28,203 nucleotides of DNA from a virus: IMG/VR virus record IMGVR_UViG_3300025030_000361, positions 1-28,203 of that record. One strand, given 5' to 3'. Within the stretch, counting starts at the first letter, position 1; every line of letters starts with the position of its first letter. Positions 1-8,717 of this stretch are shown in pieces. The position numbers were made by a program, and so were the translations under genes. The notes beneath the pieces are model-generated. The model saw only the letters and a list, made by a program, of their open reading frames with translations, was not told the origin of the DNA and did no database searches.

Positions 1-889
1 CTATATAAATGCAGTCTGCGATTTTAGAGATTCAAATAGGGTTCTAACTATCGCTAACACGAAAAAAGTCCCATCTGCATTTAATGCTTATGAGGTTAGA
101 AATGTATCTTCACGTATTGATTTAACAGGGGTTTCTATTGTTACGCTAGGAACTATTTCAAGAGGAAATTGGAGCACCACAGACGACGCAGATATAAATA
201 TAACCGGCTGTACTTTTACAGATATGGGTACTTTTGGTTTCCTCGCTCAAAGTACTATTTTAACTACGATTTTCAGAAGAACAGACGTTATAACAACCGG
301 CGGAGCTACGTTTACAGTATGCACGTTCGATAACAATAGAGCTTCAAAAGCAGTTTTAGCGGCATCGACAACTGAAGCATCTCTTATTTCAAATTCAACT
401 TTTATTAGTGATGGAACTGGGTATGGAATGGAAATAAGCGGCTCAGCTGCTAACATGACATTAACTGGAAACACTTTTACCGGATACCAGGCATATCAGG
501 AAGGAGGAACCACAACAGGAAATGAAGCTCTATATGTAAATATAGTAACTGGTTCAATGACCATAACAATTTCTGGTGGCTCAACGCCCTCGTACAGAAC
601 GTCTGGTGCCGCGGTTACAATTAGCAGTGGTTATACCTTAACTTTAACAGGACTTGTAAACGGTTCAGATATAGTTATTCTGGCAGCAGGAACAAGTACA
701 GAAAGAGTTAATGTAAATGAAAATTCAGGAACTACTTACGGGCATGGTTATACAGATTCCGGTACAAGTGTAGATATAGGCATATTTAAGATTGGATATG
801 TACCATTTTATATTAGGAGTTATACATTGGCTGCTTCTAACGCATCATTACCAATAAATCAAATATTAGATAGAAATTATTTAGAATAA
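1..889 (+). CDS. Beta-helix tail fibre/tailspike protein, C-terminal part (5' end outside window)
   Basis: The reading frame is open from base 2 to the stop at 887-889 with no convincing start, so this is the last ~295 residues of a longer protein. The first ATG in frame, at 224, is internal. The sequence is rich in Thr, Ser, Gly and Asn, with recurring short strands of the type 'ITGCTFTD', 'FTVCTFDNN', 'ISNSTFISDG' and 'LTGNTFTGY'. That periodicity is typical of right-handed parallel beta-helix tailspikes and fibres. The last ~45 residues form a separate module ending in DRNYLE. The neighbouring 610-aa protein ends in a similar DRAYLA, which suggests a shared C-terminal trimerisation or attachment motif. 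The likely role is host-surface recognition at the virion's distal tail. No catalytic residues could be assigned. I am confident it is a phage structural protein and less sure which fibre part it is. Confidence 0.7.
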   Translation, partial: YINAVCDFRDSNRVLTIANTKKVPSAFNAYEVRNVSSRIDLTGVSIVTLGTISRGNWSTTDDADINITGCTFTDMGTFGFLAQSTILTTIFRRTDVITTGGATFTVCTFDNNRASKAVLAASTTEASLISNSTFISDGTGYGMEISGSAANMTLTGNTFTGYQAYQEGGTTTGNEALYVNIVTGSMTITISGGSTPSYRTSGAAVTISSGYTLTLTGLVNGSDIVILAAGTSTERVNVNENSGTTYGHGYTDSGTSVDIGIFKIGYVPFYIRSYTLAASNASLPINQILDRNYLE

Positions 890-904
890 ACGTCAGTAAA
901 AACA

Positions 905-918
905 TTATTTACTATAAT
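905..918 (+). promoter_or_regulatory. Promoter-like motif TTATTTACTATAAT
   Basis: An AT-rich element ends 10 bases before the ATG at 929 in a 39-base gap. It contains TATAAT and resembles elements before 15921 and 24538 (TTACTATA core) and before 4160, 8718 and 21966. It could be a -10 box or a phage-specific promoter. No matching -35 was identified. Confidence 0.35.
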
Positions 919-928
919 TATATACAGA

Positions 929-1117
929 ATGATTTTAAAAATAATCGAAACAACGGATAACCAATACCTAGGAAAGTGTGTTGAATATAACGAAGTTGGT
1001 AAAATATTAACCTTACCCACCGGAGAAAGTGTAAAGGTTATTCATGAGATTATAGAAGATAACCTGTACACCCTAATAAATTCTAATTATATTTGTAAAT
1101 TAATAACAACAATTTAA
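929..1117 (+). CDS. Small protein of unknown function (62 aa) in fibre cluster
   Basis: This short acidic-to-neutral protein starts MILKIIETTDNQYLGK and contains alternating hydrophobic strands and turns (LTLPTGESVKVI, NLYTLINSNY), suggesting a small all-beta fold. It has no signal peptide, membrane segment or cysteine cluster. It sits between two tail-fibre genes, with 39 bases upstream and 15 bases downstream. A role in fibre assembly or as a fibre accessory is a guess from position only. No good Shine-Dalgarno is seen; the start is chosen because it is the only ATG giving the whole ORF and it follows a promoter-like element. I do not recognise a named family. Confidence 0.6.
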   Translation: MILKIIETTDNQYLGKCVEYNEVGKILTLPTGESVKVIHEIIEDNLYTLINSNYICKLITTI

Positions 1118-1123
1118 TAAATA
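1116..1123 (+). promoter_or_regulatory. T4 late-promoter-like box AATAAATA
   Basis: The box AATAAATA differs at one position from the T4 late consensus TATAAATA and ends 9 bases before the ATG at 1133. The same octamer precedes the SSB gene. In AT-rich DNA such boxes also arise by chance, so support is weak. Confidence 0.22.
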
Positions 1124-1132
1124 CTAAACATC

Positions 1133-2965
1133 ATGGCTAAAATTACAGACCCAGATTTAATTGCGATAGACACAGAAATAACTCTCGATACCGCTGCAAA
1201 AACATTTACTCTTAACGTGGCAGGAGACCTTGTCGCTAAAGACGGAGTAACATTACAGGCACTTTATTCATTCTTTGTAGACACATGGACAAATAGCGCT
1301 TATAATAAATTCCAATTTCCAATGTATTGTATTGACGCAAAATCCGGTCAGTTTATCTTTGGATTTGATGGAGGTACTTATTCGGGGTGGAAACCAGCCA
1401 ATGACGCAACAAGACAAATGATGCGTGATGGTGGATGGTCAGAATATTCATCTGGAGGAGTTCTTAATCGTCAGTATGTAGGTATTGTATCACTTGGTGC
1501 TTGTAGTGCTGATGCACAATTATACTACCAAATCACATCAACAGGATCGGCTGCAGACTTTACCTTTACCGACGAAGCCAACGAAGGTATTCAAGTATTT
1601 GGAGATGCATCTAACGGAGATTTTGATAGTCGGACTTTCTATAAAGGATTTATCCGTGAATCTGGGTATAAATATAAAGACTCTATTTTAGCGGATACAG
1701 GACAAACAGCTACCGGAGCTTATACCGTAAACGTGCTTTTGTCAAATGAAACAGATCTTGATGTGGCACATAATGACGCTTATGTTACTGCTGCAAAAAC
1801 ACTTATAACAGGAACTTCGTGGGCCGGAGGTGTTGCTCACTACAAAACATCAGAATCTCATGGTTTTAGTGATGGAGATTTTGTGAAAATTACAGGAACT
1901 TCTCCAGCTGGATATAATGTCGAAGGATTTATAGATTTAATTGACACCGATGAATTTGAAATTGCCATGGTAGGAGACCCAGGTGCATGGACATCAGATG
2001 GAACAGTAAAATCTATTTATGATTTAATTAATGTCAAGTATTTTGACGGAGCATATCAAAAAGATATTGATACAGATGATACACCAAGAAGTTTTGGTAT
2101 CGTAATTGATGCAGGTACTCACTCGGGTATTGACGGAGCAATGTCCGCCAGCATTTTTACAAGTGCAGCCGGTGGAATGGAAGTAGATGCTTATATTGGC
2201 GGAACACTTACAATTCACGAAGGAGCAGATGAAGGATTATCCTTTGCAATTACAGATAATGATGCTACTACTATTACTGTAACAGGTTCTCCAACAGATG
2301 CAACAGGTTTATCATTTACATCAAAAAGAGCATTGCATCCTAATGCTTCGCTTCAAAATATCTATACAAAGATTCAGTATCTTCTAAGACAAAACTCAGA
2401 CATTGACTCAACAGGAGGAACTGTAAATGGAAAAACGGCATCTTTGTTGTTAAACTTTGTTGGTTCTTCTCTCAAATGTGGATTTTATGCACCGACTAAT
2501 CCAAATGGCGGGGGATCTGGAGTAATTGTGGAAGGAGTAAAGGCAGCAGAAATAAATAGTATTGTATTTTATGATAACTCAGTAGTGTCAAGAGAATATC
2601 CATACGCATCAGCAGGTACTATGAATTTTAATTCATATCTTACAAGTGGTGGTACAGGATATTATGTAATGTATTTTACTGACTTATCGGGTTCGAGCGA
2701 CTATGGTTATACAGGAGCTATTATTGTAAATAATGCTTCTGGTAATCCTATCCAAGGAACTATTACAGGGGCATCAATAGATTTTACCTTTGATTACACA
2801 GGGAATACGCAAGGTGGCAGAACCGGCGGAACACCTGCCGATGTAACTCTTGTCGCTGGCAATGCAAGTAATGCAAAACCGGTAGTGGTAACAGGTACAA
2901 TCACTCAAAGTAAGGGGGTTACATTTGTAGCAACGGCGGAGCAGGATAGAGCATATTTAGCATAA
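1133..2965 (+). CDS. Large virion/tail-fibre structural protein (610 aa)
   Basis: The protein starts MAKITDPDLIAIDTEI and is rich in Gly, Thr, Ser and Asp, with no transmembrane segment. The N-terminal ~80 residues read as a compact domain (strands, then a helix with LQALYSFFVDTW, then FQFPMYCIDAKSGQFIFG). The middle holds long beta-rich stretches with many GT/TG turns. The C-terminus (VTLVAGNASNAKPVVVTG, ending DRAYLA) resembles an immunoglobulin-like or attachment tail and shares the DRxYL ending with the fibre fragment before it. It is one of a run of fibre genes, with only 3 bases to the next. Codon use is somewhat less AT-biased than in the small genes, as expected for an abundant virion protein. 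A distal tail or fibre component is the best call; no exact T4 equivalent is recognised. Confidence 0.6.
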   Translation: MAKITDPDLIAIDTEITLDTAAKTFTLNVAGDLVAKDGVTLQALYSFFVDTWTNSAYNKFQFPMYCIDAKSGQFIFGFDGGTYSGWKPANDATRQMMRDGGWSEYSSGGVLNRQYVGIVSLGACSADAQLYYQITSTGSAADFTFTDEANEGIQVFGDASNGDFDSRTFYKGFIRESGYKYKDSILADTGQTATGAYTVNVLLSNETDLDVAHNDAYVTAAKTLITGTSWAGGVAHYKTSESHGFSDGDFVKITGTSPAGYNVEGFIDLIDTDEFEIAMVGDPGAWTSDGTVKSIYDLINVKYFDGAYQKDIDTDDTPRSFGIVIDAGTHSGIDGAMSASIFTSAAGGMEVDAYIGGTLTIHEGADEGLSFAITDNDATTITVTGSPTDATGLSFTSKRALHPNASLQNIYTKIQYLLRQNSDIDSTGGTVNGKTASLLLNFVGSSLKCGFYAPTNPNGGGSGVIVEGVKAAEINSIVFYDNSVVSREYPYASAGTMNFNSYLTSGGTGYYVMYFTDLSGSSDYGYTGAIIVNNASGNPIQGTITGASIDFTFDYTGNTQGGRTGGTPADVTLVAGNASNAKPVVVTGTITQSKGVTFVATAEQDRAYLA

Positions 2966-2968
2966 TTT

Positions 2969-4099
2969 ATGAATTATACTTTTAATGGAATAAATAAAAT
3001 AATCACCCCAACTGACTCGCCTGTTGATGGGGTGATTGATTTTAATATTCAAGATTTGTATTCGAGATGGGTGGATTGGTTTCTAACAAGTGATAATTCA
3101 AAGTTTTTACCTGCACTGAGGGTAGTAGGTGGAGATCCATTGCCGGGTTCTAAAAAACTTGGAATTACTTATTTTTTACTTAATGGGTGGAAAATACGTC
3201 CTTATGAAGCAACTCATTTTTTTACATTAGATGGTAATTTATATTGTGATGATGGGTCAAGTCCGTATGTTTCAACTCTAGGTTCTTATAATGTCACTAT
3301 AATAAATTCGGTTTCAAATCTTGTCGACTCAACAGTACAACAATTACCGGAAATAGAATATGCTTCTTTTGATGGTGGAGTATCAATTGACTCTATTAAT
3401 GGAAACGATATAAATCGAGGGACAAGACAATATCCTGTCAACACTCTAACGGTTGCTAAATCAATAGCCACAGAAAGAGGATTTAATCAGTTACATATTA
3501 TTGGTAATATTACTATCGGATCAGGGTCCAATATTTCAGATTATGAAATTCATGGAGAAGATGGTAGTATAAATGTTCCTAAAACAACTATCACTCTAAC
3601 CGACGGATGTACAACTTCAAATACATTTTTCTATAAAGCAAAAATAACAGGTGTGCAAAATGGGGAATGTATTTTTACTGATTGTATAATAGACGAAATG
3701 TCAAATACCCATTGTCAATATAATAATTGTATTCTTATTGGACCACAAACATTAAAAAATGCGGAATGGTTGGCAAATCATACAGTATCATTAAATAATT
3801 GTATGTCATCTTATAATTGGTATGAGATAAATTATAATAATTCTCCTGTAAACATGGTATTTTCAAATTATTCCGGAAAAATTAAATTTTCTAATATTAC
3901 TGACAGTCAAACTGATATAATCATAAGATTAAATGCCGGAGCAGTTTGGATTGATGAAACTTGTACATCAGGAAAAATTGCAATTGTGGGAATAGGAACT
4001 TTTATTAACGAAAGTTCTGGAACGACTACAGATATCACTGGACTTCTGCAAGGTTCGGCTGTCAATACAAGTAAATTATTTAATATAATGAAGTTATGA
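2969..4099 (+). CDS. Tail fibre protein with N-terminal attachment domain and beta-helix-like body (376 aa)
   Basis: The first ~110 residues form a domain with IQDLYSRWVDWF, ALRVVGGDPLPGSKK, YFLLNGWKIRP and an LDGNLYCDD-type turn. I recall this arrangement from fibre proteins of other environmental myophages, where it probably anchors the fibre. From about residue 135 the text changes to GGVSIDSINGNDINRGT, then a series of short strands with repeated Cys/Asn turns (CIFTDCIID, CQYNNCILI, VSLNNCMSS) typical of a right-handed beta-helix. It begins 3 bases after the previous stop, so it is probably translationally coupled, and lies in the fibre module. The likely role is binding a host surface glycan or protein. 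No hydrolase active site is visible, so enzymatic activity is not claimed. Confidence 0.6.
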   Translation: MNYTFNGINKIITPTDSPVDGVIDFNIQDLYSRWVDWFLTSDNSKFLPALRVVGGDPLPGSKKLGITYFLLNGWKIRPYEATHFFTLDGNLYCDDGSSPYVSTLGSYNVTIINSVSNLVDSTVQQLPEIEYASFDGGVSIDSINGNDINRGTRQYPVNTLTVAKSIATERGFNQLHIIGNITIGSGSNISDYEIHGEDGSINVPKTTITLTDGCTTSNTFFYKAKITGVQNGECIFTDCIIDEMSNTHCQYNNCILIGPQTLKNAEWLANHTVSLNNCMSSYNWYEINYNNSPVNMVFSNYSGKIKFSNITDSQTDIIIRLNAGAVWIDETCTSGKIAIVGIGTFINESSGTTTDITGLLQGSAVNTSKLFNIMKL

Positions 4100-4145
4100 T
4101 AGATGCTCCGGCGTACTTAATGAGTTGGATTATTCAAAAAAATTC

Positions 4146-4157
4146 ATTATATTTATT
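4146..4157 (+). promoter_or_regulatory. Promoter-like motif ATTATATTTATT before polymerase
   Basis: The motif lies at the end of the 60-base gap between the fibre gene and the polymerase, 2 bases before the ATG at 4160. It resembles the elements before 8718 and 21966. It marks the switch from tail to replication genes, where a separate promoter would be expected. Being so close to the start, it would give a nearly leaderless transcript if it is a -10 box. Confidence 0.3.
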
Positions 4158-4159
4158 AA

Positions 4160-5509
4160 ATGATTATAGTCGAATCTGCAACCGAATACTCAAATTTTAA
4201 AAAAAACATTACCAACCAACCGTCATTGGTAATACCAATTTATTCTGATCAATACACCCATTCATCAAAAAACCGAATATCGTTTTTATATGTTTGTTTA
4301 TTTGATAAAACCGAGTATATTATTTCATTTCATCACAACGACATAATCGCATGTGACAAATCACTCAACGAAATTCTTAATCCAAACTCAGGATTATTTG
4401 TTTACGAAAAGAAAAAGTTTCTATATCATTTTCATAATTCAAAAATGAATGATATAGATTTAATGCAGTATTTTTCATCTAACCAAATAATTGACTTGGA
4501 ATCGACTACATCTCATGATTTTCTTTCTCGTCGACTATACAAATTTAAAAATCTCAATGACGTAATACCCATAACAAAACATTATGAACGATGTTGTAAA
4601 TTGCGCGACAAATTTTTTTCAATAAAATGGACACCACCAAAATCATATGACTATTACAATGATTTATTAATTGGTGTATTATTTAATATAGAAAAAAATG
4701 GTTTGTTTGTCGATTATAATAAATTCGTGGAGAAATTCGGGCAAAATGACATACAAAATAATTTAACATTTTCCGAGTATAATATCTACACCACAACAGG
4801 CCGGCCAAGTAATCACCATCTTGGAATTAATTATGCAGCACTAAATAAAGAGGATGGTACCCGTTCCGTATTTACCTCGCGCTTCGAAAATAAAGGCTTC
4901 CTAATTCAGTGTGATTATGATGCCTATCACTTAAGATTAATCGCCGAACTAATTGGATATGATTTTCCAAAAAAGATTAGCGTCCATGAATATCTTGGAA
5001 AACAATATTTTCAAAAGGATGAATTAACACCCGAAGAATATGCCGTATCAAAACAAGTGTCATTTCAACAATTATACGGCGGAGTATTACCTGAATACCA
5101 AAATATAAAGTATTTCCAAGAAGTTAAAAAATATATCGATAAACTATTTGGAGAATTCAAAAAAAATACTTATATTAATACAAAGGTGTTTAATCGTGAA
5201 TTACATAAAGAGTTTTTCACCGATATTAATCGCAATAAAATATTTAATTACCTTCTTCAAAATTTCGAAACTGAACGGAACATGACGGTATTATACGAAT
5301 TGATTAAATACTTTAACAAAGTAAAAGCCAAATCAAAATTAATCCTTTACTGCTACGATTCAATTTTATTTGACTACTGCATTGAAGATGGCAAGCAATT
5401 AATTATTGAAACCAAAAAAATTCTTGAACAAGATGGTAAATATCCAATTAAAATAGAAATTGGCTCAAATTACCATAACATGAAAACAACCAAACGATTA
5501 AGCGTATGA
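4160..5509 (+). CDS. Family A DNA polymerase with degenerate exonuclease-like N-terminus
   Basis: This is a DNA polymerase of the Pol I (family A) type, probably the replicative enzyme; T4 itself uses family B. Seen in the sequence: TTGRPSN (about 212-218), motif A D252-Y-D-A-Y-H-L-R, motif B K298-x3-F302-x3-Y306-G and motif C Y399-D400. Both metal-binding aspartates are present. The usual Glu steric gate after motif A is His257, the position of the conserved O-helix Arg is Tyr294, and the His-Asp-Glu of motif C reads Tyr-Asp-Ser. Residues 1-150 align in pattern with the Klenow 3'-5' exonuclease but lack its Asp/Glu metal ligands, so proofreading is probably absent or supplied in trans. At 449 aa it is shorter than Pol I, and no 5' nuclease domain is fused; a separate one lies at 14818. 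It overlaps the next gene by 4 bases (ATGA). Confidence 0.85.
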   Translation: MIIVESATEYSNFKKNITNQPSLVIPIYSDQYTHSSKNRISFLYVCLFDKTEYIISFHHNDIIACDKSLNEILNPNSGLFVYEKKKFLYHFHNSKMNDIDLMQYFSSNQIIDLESTTSHDFLSRRLYKFKNLNDVIPITKHYERCCKLRDKFFSIKWTPPKSYDYYNDLLIGVLFNIEKNGLFVDYNKFVEKFGQNDIQNNLTFSEYNIYTTTGRPSNHHLGINYAALNKEDGTRSVFTSRFENKGFLIQCDYDAYHLRLIAELIGYDFPKKISVHEYLGKQYFQKDELTPEEYAVSKQVSFQQLYGGVLPEYQNIKYFQEVKKYIDKLFGEFKKNTYINTKVFNRELHKEFFTDINRNKIFNYLLQNFETERNMTVLYELIKYFNKVKAKSKLILYCYDSILFDYCIEDGKQLIIETKKILEQDGKYPIKIEIGSNYHNMKTTKRLSV

Positions 5510-7344
5510 CCTCAGCCGAAGAAACATATAGGAAATTAACCGACATAGAGCACGTACTATTACGCCCAGGAATGTATGTTGGTTCGATTAAACCTCACAC
5601 CGAATCAAAATATCTTCTGAATAATAACAATAAATTTGAACTGCAAGAAATTACTTATATTCCGGCATTTCTTAAATTGTTCGATGAAATTATTATGAAT
5701 TCAGTTGACGAACATAAACGGCAAAATTCACGTCTTGACACAATTAAAATAGATATAACCGACAATACTATTTCGGTATGGGACAATGGCGGAATACCCG
5801 TTGTGATACACAAAGAACATAAAGAGTGGATACCAGAAATGATTTTTTCAAACTTAAAAGCTGGTTCGAATTTTAATGACGACACCGACAAGCGTACAGG
5901 TGCAGGATTAAATGGAGTGGGTTCGACCATTACAAACATATTTTCCTCTACTTTTAAAGTGGTTACAGCCGACGGTAAAAACAAATTTACCCAAACCTTT
6001 TCTGATAACATGCATAAGCGTTCGAAAGTAAAGGTAATTCCACATGCACGATATTTTACAGAAATTACATTTACACCTGACTATTTAAAGTTTGGTATGA
6101 TGGCACTTGACGAAATACATACCAAATTAATACATAAACGGGTATTGGATATTGCAGGTTGTAACCCTTCGCTTCGAATATTTTTTAACGGTAAACTTAT
6201 TAAAATTAAGTCATTTAAAGATTATATTAAACACTATGCCGAAGAATTCTTTTACGAAACTGCTCCGGAATGGTCAATTGGAGTTGCATTGTCGGATAAT
6301 GGCTTTCAACAAGTATCGTTTGCAAACTCAGCCGAAACATCAGTTGGTGGTACCCATGTTGAGTATATCATGAATCAAATCACTGATAAACTTAAAGATT
6401 ATTTCAGCAAAAAACATAAAACTGATGTTCGTACTTCTGAATTAAAAAATCATATATTTTTGTTTTTAAATACCAATGTAATTAATCCTGCTTTCTCCGC
6501 ACAAACCAAAGAAGAACTCATCACAGAACCCAAAGATTTTGGTACATCACATTTAGTAGGTGAAAAACTTATCAAACAAATTCTTCATTCAGAAATAGTT
6601 AATTCTATACTTGATTGGATAAATCAAAAAAAATTAGCACAGGACAATAAAATTGCGCGCCAACTTAATCATGGTATGGCGCGAATGAAAGTTGAAAAAC
6701 TTGTTGATGCAAAAAGTACATCACGAAATAATTGTTCACTTATGGTATTTGAGGGAGATTCGGCAATGTCTGCATTTAGAAAATACCGCAACCCAGATGT
6801 ACAGGGGGCATTTTCATTAAGGGGAAAATTTATTAATGCACTTGAATTAACAAATAAAAAACTTGTAGGTAATGATGAGGCGGTTAATTTAATGGCATCA
6901 ATTGGGTTGCGACTTGGAAGTAAAGCAGATCCTGTAGATTTGCGTTATGGAAAAATAATAATTTCGGTGGATGCCGATGTTGACGGGGCTTCTATTGCGG
7001 CATTACTAATAAATTTTTTCTATAGATTTTGGCCGGCGTTATTTGAACGAGGGTTAATATATCGTTTGGAAACACCGATAGTCGTTGTGCAACATCACAA
7101 AACAAAGAAAAAAATATCGTTTTATTCTCAAGAAGAATATGACAAATGGTTACCTACTATAAATGAAAAGGATTATGACCACTCATATAAAAAAGGACTT
7201 GCCGCACTATTAGATGATGAATATAAAGAAATTATTCAAAATCCAAGATTACTACCAATTAATCATGATTCCGAATCAAAAAAGTATTTGGACATTTGGT
7301 TCGGTAAGGACTCAGATTTACGAAAAACTGAAATGCTAAAATAA
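5506..7344 (+). CDS. 39: DNA topoisomerase II ATPase/TOPRIM subunit (T4 gp39+gp60 type)
   Basis: This is the ATP-driven subunit of a phage type IIA topoisomerase, which works with the cleavage subunit encoded next. The GHKL ATPase motifs are clear: RPGMYVGS (20-27), E61 and N65 in EIIMNSVDE, DNGG (93-96) and GAGLNGVGS (132-140). The QTK loop is at 333-335. The TOPRIM domain has EGDSA (416-420) and D489-x-D491-x-D493, so the metal site is complete. In T4 these parts are split between genes 39 and 60; here they are one 612-aa protein, as in many T4 relatives. It starts inside the polymerase stop (ATGA), and the partner gene follows after 4 bases, so the three are likely cotranscribed and coupled. 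The expected role is removing supercoils during replication. Confidence 0.93.
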   Translation: MTSAEETYRKLTDIEHVLLRPGMYVGSIKPHTESKYLLNNNNKFELQEITYIPAFLKLFDEIIMNSVDEHKRQNSRLDTIKIDITDNTISVWDNGGIPVVIHKEHKEWIPEMIFSNLKAGSNFNDDTDKRTGAGLNGVGSTITNIFSSTFKVVTADGKNKFTQTFSDNMHKRSKVKVIPHARYFTEITFTPDYLKFGMMALDEIHTKLIHKRVLDIAGCNPSLRIFFNGKLIKIKSFKDYIKHYAEEFFYETAPEWSIGVALSDNGFQQVSFANSAETSVGGTHVEYIMNQITDKLKDYFSKKHKTDVRTSELKNHIFLFLNTNVINPAFSAQTKEELITEPKDFGTSHLVGEKLIKQILHSEIVNSILDWINQKKLAQDNKIARQLNHGMARMKVEKLVDAKSTSRNNCSLMVFEGDSAMSAFRKYRNPDVQGAFSLRGKFINALELTNKKLVGNDEAVNLMASIGLRLGSKADPVDLRYGKIIISVDADVDGASIAALLINFFYRFWPALFERGLIYRLETPIVVVQHHKTKKKISFYSQEEYDKWLPTINEKDYDHSYKKGLAALLDDEYKEIIQNPRLLPINHDSESKKYLDIWFGKDSDLRKTEMLK

Positions 7345-7348
7345 CAAT

Positions 7349-8686
7349 ATGGCAAAAACTATCAAAGAATTTTTAAACAAAGATTATAAAGATTATTCAC
7401 TTTATACAATTGAAAATCGTGCAATACCATCTGTAATAGACGGGTTCAAACCAACGGCACGAAAAATAGTTCATTGTTCGATTAATACATGGAAGAACGG
7501 GGCGGAAAAACCATTAAAAGTATTTCAACTTGCCGGTAAAATTGCACATGAAACTTTTTACCATCACGGACCAGTTTCTCTTGAAGGTGCTATAATAACA
7601 CTTGCACAAAAGTTTAAAAATAATTTGTCGTTGTTTGAAGAACTTGGTCAATTCGGTTCACTGCGTTCACCACAACCTGGGGCGTCGAGGTACATTGGAA
7701 CAAAATTAAATAAAAACTTTTCGTTAGTCTATAAAGACAACAATTTGCTCGAGCATAAAATAGAGGAAGGAGAGACCATCGAACCAAAATACTTCTTACC
7801 CATTATACCAATGGTACTTGTAAACGGTTCTTCGGGCATTGCTGTTGGGTTTGCATCTAACATATTAAATAGAAATCCATTGGATATTATAGAGGCATGT
7901 CTTAATGTTTTAAGTGGTAAAAAAGTAAAAGATTTAATACCATTTATAAATGGGTTTACCGGTGAATTTACCACCGACCCATTAATACCGAAACGCTGGA
8001 TAATTAAAGGTAAGTATCATATTGAAAATACCACTACGGTAAAAATAATGGAGTTACCGCCGGCCGTTACTTATGAACGATATGAACAATTACTTGATAA
8101 TATGTGTGACAATAAATTCATTGTTTCATATACCGATAATTGTAAAGACAATATTGATTACGAAATAAAATTAAAACGTGAGCGGCTTTCCACCCTTAAG
8201 CACGAGCGCTTAATGAAAAAATTACGGCTAGAAGAATCAGAAACGGAGAATTTTACCACACTTGATGAGCATGGAAAGTTAAAAATATTCGATTGTGCAG
8301 AAGACATTGTAAAGTATTTTGTTGACTTTCGCCTTAGGTTTTATGCAAAAAGAAAAGCATTTTTACTTAATAAACTTGAGCACGAATTACTTATATTATC
8401 TAATCGCACTCGCTTTATTAAAATGATTATTAATAAAGAAATGGTCATTAATAATCGTAAAAAAGAAAGTATTGTTAAAGACCTTATTGATTTTAAGTTT
8501 GATAAAGTAGATGATTCATATGACTACTTATTAAAAATGCCTATTTATGCATTGACTAAAGAATTAGCCGATAAGTTAGTGGAAGACCACAAATCCAAGC
8601 AAAACGAACATAAAGAATTGTTAAAACGTGAACCGAAAGAAATGTACGTTGCAGATTTGAAAGAATTAAAGTCAAATTTGAAATAG
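7349..8686 (+). CDS. 52: DNA topoisomerase II cleavage subunit (T4 gp52 type)
   Basis: This is the DNA breakage-reunion subunit, equivalent to GyrA/ParC and T4 gp52. At 445 aa it closely matches the T4 protein. The winged-helix signature DGFKPTARKI (31-40) is present. The catalytic tyrosine is Tyr115, preceded by Arg114 within GASRYIGTKL. The tower region has the typical GSSGIAVGFASNI. The C-terminal half is a long charged helical region (lysine- and glutamate-rich, about 270-445), matching the coiled coil that closes the C-gate; there is no GyrA-type beta-pinwheel, so wrapping gyrase activity is not expected. It directly follows its ATPase partner. The only slip from convention is KP instead of LKP spacing in the winged-helix signature, which is minor. 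Confidence 0.93.
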   Translation: MAKTIKEFLNKDYKDYSLYTIENRAIPSVIDGFKPTARKIVHCSINTWKNGAEKPLKVFQLAGKIAHETFYHHGPVSLEGAIITLAQKFKNNLSLFEELGQFGSLRSPQPGASRYIGTKLNKNFSLVYKDNNLLEHKIEEGETIEPKYFLPIIPMVLVNGSSGIAVGFASNILNRNPLDIIEACLNVLSGKKVKDLIPFINGFTGEFTTDPLIPKRWIIKGKYHIENTTTVKIMELPPAVTYERYEQLLDNMCDNKFIVSYTDNCKDNIDYEIKLKRERLSTLKHERLMKKLRLEESETENFTTLDEHGKLKIFDCAEDIVKYFVDFRLRFYAKRKAFLLNKLEHELLILSNRTRFIKMIINKEMVINNRKKESIVKDLIDFKFDKVDDSYDYLLKMPIYALTKELADKLVEDHKSKQNEHKELLKREPKEMYVADLKELKSNLK

Positions 8687-8702
8687 AGTTTTTACAGATT
8701 TC

Positions 8703-8716
8703 ATATATTTATTATA
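8703..8716 (+). promoter_or_regulatory. Promoter-like motif ATATATTTATTATA
   Basis: This element occupies the end of the 31-base gap after the topoisomerase subunit and stops 1 base before the ATG at 8718. It shares TATATTTATT with the element before the polymerase. No Shine-Dalgarno is present in this gap, which fits a near-leaderless start or an A/T-rich ribosome entry site. Confidence 0.3.
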
Positions 8717-8717
8717 G

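Noticed and set aside
4096-4200. 34-codon frame starting in an ATGA overlap with the fibre gene stop
   Set aside because: It overlaps the polymerase start by 41 bases, covers the promoter-like motif, and has no ribosome site or recognisable content.
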